A stretch of 64,000 nt of DNA from Apoda limacodes (taxonomy: Eukaryota; Arthropoda; Insecta; Lepidoptera; Limacodidae). Of this stretch, positions 60,801-64,000 are shown in pieces. The stretch's first letter is position 1. Every line of letters begins with the position of its first letter. Location: contig OX291542.1 in the NCBI GenBank assembly GCA_946406115.1, positions 24,687,321 through 24,751,320 on the forward strand, in the 5' to 3' direction. The notes under the pieces were generated by a model. That model was not told where the DNA came from. It did not search any database and saw only the letters and a program-made list of their open reading frames with translations. A program made the translations under genes and the position numbers.

Positions 60801-62128
60801 AACAACAGACAATAAAATTAAGAAAGCTGATTTAGCGTTTTAGGGTTCTGTACCCAAAGGGTAAACGGGAGTTTAGTTTAGTTTAGTATCACTCAATTTT
60901 AATAAAGATTCATTAACTCTTTTCGTTTTTTATTAAAAATAATGGGAGAAAGCTTTATTTAATACTTAATTTTTTTTTTGTCTAGTAAATAAAGGAATAA
61001 TCCTTATTATTATTTATGGTGGCCTTACATGGTCCAGGTCCTAGGTTTAAAATTCTGACTTATATTGCATATAGAGTAGGAAATATTCAGATATAAAGAG
61101 CCATCTGTACCACAGTTGTGTATCTAAACTATGGCACAATATTGATGTACACATCAATAAAATCGTCAAAAATGTTAAAAATTTAGTAAATTAAAAACGG
61201 CCCTGTGGGCATGCATAAATAACATAACACGTTTTTTTTAAGAGTAAAAAATAAAAAATTTCAAGCAAATTAGCAAAAACCATGAGAGACATGTTTATAA
61301 ATGGCGCCGCGCCTTCAATAAAAGTATAATGTTCCATCACGACACTTATCTCCGAAAGGTGGTCGGTTACGCATAGTACAAAAAACCTGAGTTCATAGAA
61401 TAAAAAAATTGCAAGCAAGTAGAAGCACTTAAGATGTAAATTAAGATGTTGGAACAAACTGATGAAAGAATCACCCACTTCTTCATTTTCAATGACGTAG
61501 ACATACAGTTCCGGCTGAGGTCCATTTAGTTTCTTTTCAAGAGCTCGGATGGTTCGCCATAGCATTAGCGTGACGCGTTGGGCAGGAGCCTCTAGTGGGA
61601 TCCAACGGACTGTCCAAGAAAACTTAAGATCAGCGCCAGCACTTGTTTGGATGCTGAAAACAAAACAACCAAATAGTTGATAATTGTGTCAGAAAGAATC
61701 TAATCCAGAAAAGCTTCCACAAATAAAGAACTTTTGAGGGTTTTCCAGATTAGAAATAAAATTTGAGAAAACGTCAGTTATAATTTTGTACCTGCATATA
61801 ATTTGTGAAAAAACTTTATTTTGATTATTTTTAAGCAGTAATATTATTTTTGTAATCGACCCTGTTGTTTTTGGGTTTACTTTTTTCAAACAAACACACA
61901 AAGTTGAGAGCAAAAAAAAACTTGATTCTTTTTACTGTTAGTAGAGGTTACTCTCAACTATAATTTTTTTTTAAACATGTAACAAGACACAATTAAAAAA
62001 ACTCACTCTTACTGTTGAGTCACAACTTACGCGACGACAGTGTAGTCTCGAGTAGAGTTGGAAGTTTGTACATCTTTGGGACAAATAAACTCTGGTGCAA
62101 GTATACGAAACTTTGGTATTTCTCCATC
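45840..62128 (-). CDS. REJ-domain protein, polycystin-1 / receptor-for-egg-jelly type (5' partial)
   Basis: Twelve minus-strand exons: 62128-62031, 61653-61479, 57077-56844, 56454-56293, 55573-55439, 55014-54914, 53360-53261, 52050-51892, 49674-49426, 48618-48444, 46548-46352, 45977-45840. All have AG acceptors and GT donors; junction phases agree throughout (2,0,0,0,0,2,0,0,0,1,0), giving 640 codons without a stop. Motifs run in REJ order: F.WTVR and L.VYVIENEE then LLRGVDYIFNV; FIWTVHTP, YTLTAGVAYDVKC; YAWSC with paired Cys; GRYKIGLKVS, AIIIVVES.LP; NESPKFGNLS joined to ITPESGVALKTVF; VFDPDTPIRYSFF. About seven N-glycosylation sequons fit an extracellular site. In the family REJ lies before a GAIN/GPS and membrane part; none is seen here. 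The last exon has no donor and ends at TAA. The N-terminus is beyond the window. Confidence 0.88.
46060..46330 (+). repeat. tRNA-derived SINE, alternative head, plus orientation
   Basis: Head GGCTCCGTGACTCAGTGCGT, GGGCGTGGGTTGGTTTCCGC, body TTTGTCTTGAGTCTGGGTG and tail GTAAGGTGCAAAAATATTTA. It lies in the last intron of the REJ gene, 22 bp from exon 11. Confidence 0.75.
46645..46762 (+). repeat. CR1/Jockey-type LINE 3' end
   Basis: GGATCGGCAACGCACGAGTG...GGTGACCGCTTACAATCAGG...TTGTTTGCCACTTTAGTGG, in an intron of the REJ gene. Confidence 0.75.
47461..48206 (+). mobile_element. piggyBac element, internally deleted
   Basis: TTAA target sites flank CCCGGCATCAATGAC (left) and its diverged inverse GTTATTGGCACCGGG (right). 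The interior keeps only the Cys-rich end of a transposase: RTSHTCNACLIYICPDHC and then PYCKKY (about 47750-47825). Typical piggyBac transposases end in such a finger. Length about 740 bp; catalytic Asp region absent. It sits in an intron of the REJ gene (between exons 10 and 11). Confidence 0.8.
47700..47870 (+). pseudogene. piggyBac transposase C-terminal Cys-rich remnant
   Basis: A short open reading ending at TAA (47868-47870) holds the pattern C-x2-C, C-x2-H and C at the end, as in the piggyBac C-terminal domain that binds the element ends. The reading before RSGVSF looks unrelated, so the coding part was cut by the deletion. Confidence 0.65.
49836..50065 (-). repeat. CR1/Jockey-type LINE 3' end
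   Basis: CTACTAAGGTGGCAAACAAG...GGTAAGCGGTCACCGTAGCC...AACCCAAGCGTTCGCGGGAG, in the intron between REJ exons 8 and 9. The 64-codon plus frame across it is an artefact. Confidence 0.8.
50066..51125. other. Intron DNA with one dispersed repeat
   Basis: Holds CATGCCAAATTTCAAGTTTC, GGCCCAGCGGTTTGGGCCGT and CAGTCAGTCAATCAGTTTCT (51018-51108), a common lepidopteran repeat. The 78-codon minus frame at 50639-50875 lacks motifs and splice fit with the REJ gene. Confidence 0.5.
52080..52440 (+). repeat. Dispersed repeat (relative of 34262-34520)
   Basis: GACCGAGCTTCGCTCGTTTT, GCCATCTATTGTCAAGTAGC (with a short internal duplication of that block), CTCGCCAATAGACGTCAG and GACGTTTTCTAAAAATGAAA, then ACAAGAATTGCTCGTTTGAA. 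Confidence 0.65.
52640..52865 (+). pseudogene. LINE RT C-terminal fragment
   Basis: Reads RARWYGHVM then, after one stop or shift, RRDESYSLIT, like the RPRWYGHV.R..E end region of RTE or related LINEs. Degraded. Confidence 0.5.
53434..53690 (-). repeat. tRNA-derived SINE, copy 6, well preserved
   Basis: Minus strand: CCTCGCAGCCTAGTTGGTAG, TGTGGGTTCGATTCCCGCAC, CTTGAGTCTGGGTGTAATTA, AAACAAGCTTTGCTTACTTT and a TTATTTATTTATATT end. It shows clear A and B boxes and gives the best consensus in the window. It lies just upstream of REJ exon 7 (between exons 6 and 7). Confidence 0.85.
54131..54155. repeat. TA microsatellite
   Basis: About twelve TA units. Confidence 0.9.
54165..54475 (-). repeat. 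Dispersed repeat (inverted relative of 25200-25560)
   Basis: CTAGACTTTGCCAGAGGCTC, CGGTTATCGGCGTGGAACAC, TTTTTAGGGATAAAAAGTAG, GGTTGGAGCGTGATTGAGTA and an ATAATATTAGTAGGAT end. These words are shared by a common lepidopteran non-autonomous element, perhaps Helitron-like. Confidence 0.6.
55600..56292. other. REJ intron, no feature seen
   Basis: AT-rich intron sequence without further exon or repeat signature. Confidence 0.4.
57738..58619 (+). pseudogene. gag: mag-like gag with two CCHC knuckles
   Basis: The first reading (57738-57974) is the matrix/capsid start with FIQRLQLHLKRND, broken by stops near 57974. The second (58215-58619) ends with two zinc knuckles, CFRCGKAEHKADKC and CFKCKRRGHLGRVC (C-x2-C-x4-H-x4-C), about 58418-58522. 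Double knuckles are usual in mag elements. Gag would package element RNA. Confidence 0.8.
58621..60478 (+). pseudogene. pol: mag-like pol, broken
   Basis: Protease: FDTGAALSS near 58665-58695. RT: GHLNLEENTKP and VRYALKTKIDD (58858-59142), then a premature TAA and a frame change, FCTLDISQAYLNM and CFFDDIII (catalytic F-F-D-D, about 59495-59515). The rest of RT and all of RNase H are nearly gone. Integrase pieces: VTDNGRQFVSKEF (second Asp) and YHPATNGLAERFVQ (the Glu), about 60110-60240, then FGREIRTNLH. No functional enzyme is possible. Confidence 0.82.
60552..60740 (-). repeat. tRNA-derived SINE, truncated, alternative head type
   Basis: Minus-strand GAATTGAGGGGCGTGGGTTC then AATTCCCGAAC, TCAAACTGGGTGTTTTCTATG and AACACAAGCTTTGCTAATAA. 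It abuts the broken 3' end of the mag-like element, so its insertion may mark that deletion point. Confidence 0.65.
60741..61478. other. REJ intron, repeat scraps only
   Basis: TTTTAGGGTTCTGTACCCAA at 60838 is a scrap of the GACGGACGGACAGAC family. No exon was found here, and phases of exons 2 and 3 already join. Confidence 0.45.
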
Positions 62129-62845
62129 CTGCAGCCAAGTTAAGTTTACATATTAGTTTTAAATTTTCCTTACGTTTAACAGCAACGAATTGTCAAGTAC
62201 CTATCTACCTAGTTTGTACTCGTCTCAGCTAGTTTAATTAGTCATTTTATCCGTCTACATAATGTTGCTATGTAAGTACCGATGAAGATGTTAGCTTGTC
62301 AAAAAAAAAATCATGGTATGGTTGTTTGAGGCCGCTCGTTATTTTCATAGATTTGATCGCGCAGTCGGGATTTAAGCTTTTATTTTATTTATAGCTGCTT
62401 CATTGACTACAAATAAAGAACTTTTCAACAATTCAAGATTTTTACTTAAGCAATGCACAAAATGGTAAAAAAAATTGGAAAAGTTATGAGTTACTTTGTT
62501 ACAGCGGTGCAATGAACTTTTTGAATGACCTTTCTAAGCTGTTTTATTTGATACTTAGTATTTTTTAGCCAAATAAGATTTTTTAGTGCCATATTGTATT
62601 TCTCAAAAAAACATCTAGCGTAAAACAAAACTTTTATCGTACTTCCTGCTGACCTAGAGTTATAAAATTTGGCAAAAAGCAAGGTCTTGTGAAGCAAATT
62701 AAAGGAAAAAAAATCCATAAAAATTGTAATCTCTACTTAATTATATTACATAATGAAAAAAATTTAAAAAATACAAAGATATTACATAAAAACAAGTGAT
62801 CGGTCTCACAGACTACGCTACTTGCAGCTGTTAAAAATATTTGCT
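62129..62845. other. REJ gene upstream intron, no exon found
   Basis: The 75-codon minus frame at 62491-62718 has no splice borders or family motif. The preceding exon probably lies beyond 64000. Confidence 0.45.
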
Positions 62846-62847
62846 TT

Positions 62848-63203
62848 TAAGGGGCATATAGCAGCTAACTAGCGCCGCTATTAGATATTCTCAATTTTCT
62901 CTTCGTAGAAAACGAATTTCTAAAATCCAAATGTCGCAAATATGAAACTAGTCATAAGCTATTTTTAGAAGGTTTTATATAGTTTCTTAGTAATATCTGT
63001 GGGTTGTAGTTGGCATATCTGCTAAAATCGGCCACTTTTAGCAAAAATGCTAACTACAACTGACAGATATTATCTATAAAATATATAAAACCTTCTAAAA
63101 AAAGCTTATTTGCGACATTTGGATTTTAGAAATTCGGTTTCTACGAAGAGAAAATTAATGAAATCTAATGGCGGCGCTAGTGGGCTGTAAGAGGGCCCTT
63201 AAA
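62848..63203. repeat. Long fold-back palindrome, arms about 170 bp
   Basis: Left arm 62848 to about 63020 and right arm about 63030-63203 are inverted copies: AGCGCCGC.ATTAGAT, AATTTTCTCTTCGTAGAAA, ATTTCTAAAATCCAAATGTC, TTAGAAGGTTTTATATA and TTGTAGTTAGCAT-type blocks pair across a short centre. Both ends lie next to TTAA (TTAAGGGG...GGCCCTTAA), compatible with a TTAA target. No ORF. Confidence 0.85.
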
Positions 63204-63629
63204 TCAACGCAATAAAATAATGGCTATTTGCGTATTTGGCACTTGCAAAAAAATATAGGATAGATACGGGAAGTTGACCTTAAATCATGAAATTCCAAAA
63301 GTTCTCGTGACAGACAAATTATCTACATACAAGTTCGCACGGAACCCTCGGTGCATGAGTCACACTCGCACTCGTCCGGCTTTTGTTATTTATTTCAACC
63401 TATTTCTGAATTAACCTTTATATTAATCAAAACAAAAAAAATAAAATTCATGGTAAAACACTGAAAGCATTTTTTTCATACTTAAAAAAATATGTAAAAT
63501 CGCCGCAATTCTGTTAAACTAGACAAGTTTGTGAAAAATCGTAGTGCAATATGGCCACTTGTATAAAATATAATAGGTATATATAATTTGAATAATCGAT
63601 AAATAAGCTTTACATAGAATAAATACACC
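63204..63629. other. AT-rich DNA with a repeat scrap
   Basis: CGCACGGAACCCTCGGTGCA and ACACTCGCACTCGTCCGGCTT (63335-63382, in parts) are a scrap of the lepidopteran dispersed repeat. No gene. Confidence 0.5.
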
Positions 63630-63905
63630 ATCACCATCGGCAGGGAATTCATTCACACTCTTTGGAACCGAAATGGTCGCGTACAGTGCGGTTTTAGAGA
63701 AACTTCCTTCCGGAAACGCTTGGGTTGTGTTTTTCCCTAAGGACTACAGTATAGGGTTCTTCAAGAAAGAAGTTATAAGTTTTTTGAAGAGTCGGCAACA
63801 CGCGAGTGATACCCCTGGTGTTGCAAGCGTCCATAGGCTACGGTGACCGCTTACCACGAGGCGGACCGTTAGCTTGTTTGCCACCTTACTGGCAAAAAAA
63901 AAACC
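63630..63905 (+). repeat. CR1/Jockey-type LINE 3' end
   Basis: GGCAGGGAATTCATTCACAC, GAGAAACTTCCTTCCGGAAA, ACTACAGTATAGGGTTCTTC and TAGCTTGTTTGCCACCTTAC then an A-run, the fullest non-coding tail copy of this family here. Confidence 0.82.
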
Positions 63906-64000
63906 CACTTAGAACGTAATTCATAAATATAACCATATCAAATGAATTTTTCGATCGATTTATTAGGCAATAAAGTATTTCGTCACTTTCCGAATATTAA

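Noticed and set aside
61191..61565. 124-codon minus-strand ORF as an independent gene
   Set aside because: Its first part is REJ exon 2 (61653-61479, fitted by splice sites); the rest is read-through into the intron.
4340..62128. Joining the 4340-6019 exons to the REJ gene as one transcript
   Set aside because: Exon 12 has no donor, the phase needed by exon 6019-5940 is not offered, and a complete plus-strand gene (Max) and 40 kb of repeats lie between.

Overview
The window looks like AT-rich nuclear DNA from an insect, most likely a moth or butterfly. Genes are split by introns with GT/AG borders. Most intergenic and intronic space is transposon debris of types common in Lepidoptera: tRNA-derived SINEs, CR1/Jockey-, RTE- and RNase-H-type LINE fragments, a mag-like Gypsy element, hAT and piggyBac remnants, and repeats with GACGGACGGACAGAC tracts. 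No prokaryotic features are present. The assignment rests on read motifs and family knowledge, not on a database search.

Three host loci can be supported. (1) A complete Max gene (bHLH-leucine zipper partner of Myc/Mad) lies on the + strand at 22807-29932 in five exons, with a poly(A) signal at 29988. (2) A REJ-domain protein of the polycystin-1 / receptor-for-egg-jelly type lies on the - strand at 62128-45840. I assembled it from twelve exons whose phases all agree, giving 640 codons that are open upstream of the window. Most of its exons are too short to stand out as ORFs. (3) The last two coding exons of an unrecognised gene lie on the - strand at 6019-4340, ending just before a poly(A) signal at 4324.

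Layout: 1-4195 is the 3' half of a Gypsy-type LTR retrotransposon (RT end, RNase H, integrase, long 3' non-coding part with two tandem arrays, LTR). 4196-6019 holds the unknown gene end with a hAT remnant in its intron. 6040-22300 is gene-poor repeat DNA with LINE pieces at 9.4-10.5, 13.0-13.3, 15.3-16.1 and 20.6-21.2 kb. A terminal-inverted-repeat element at 18029-19904 has an RTE reverse transcriptase inside it. 22.3-30 kb is the Max locus with SINEs in its introns. 31.1-31.7 kb is a minisatellite of about 47 bp period. 32-45 kb is repeat-rich, with a hAT remnant at 37-38 kb, duplicated hairpins at 38.6-38.8 kb and an RNase-H LINE at 39.9-41.5 kb. 45.8-62.1 kb is the REJ gene; its introns host SINEs, a piggyBac remnant, LINE tails and a decayed mag-like Gypsy element. 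62.85-63.2 kb is a long fold-back palindrome.

The two minus-strand genes and Max show no sign of acting together. Max forms nuclear E-box-binding dimers. The REJ protein is expected to be extracellular or membrane-bound.
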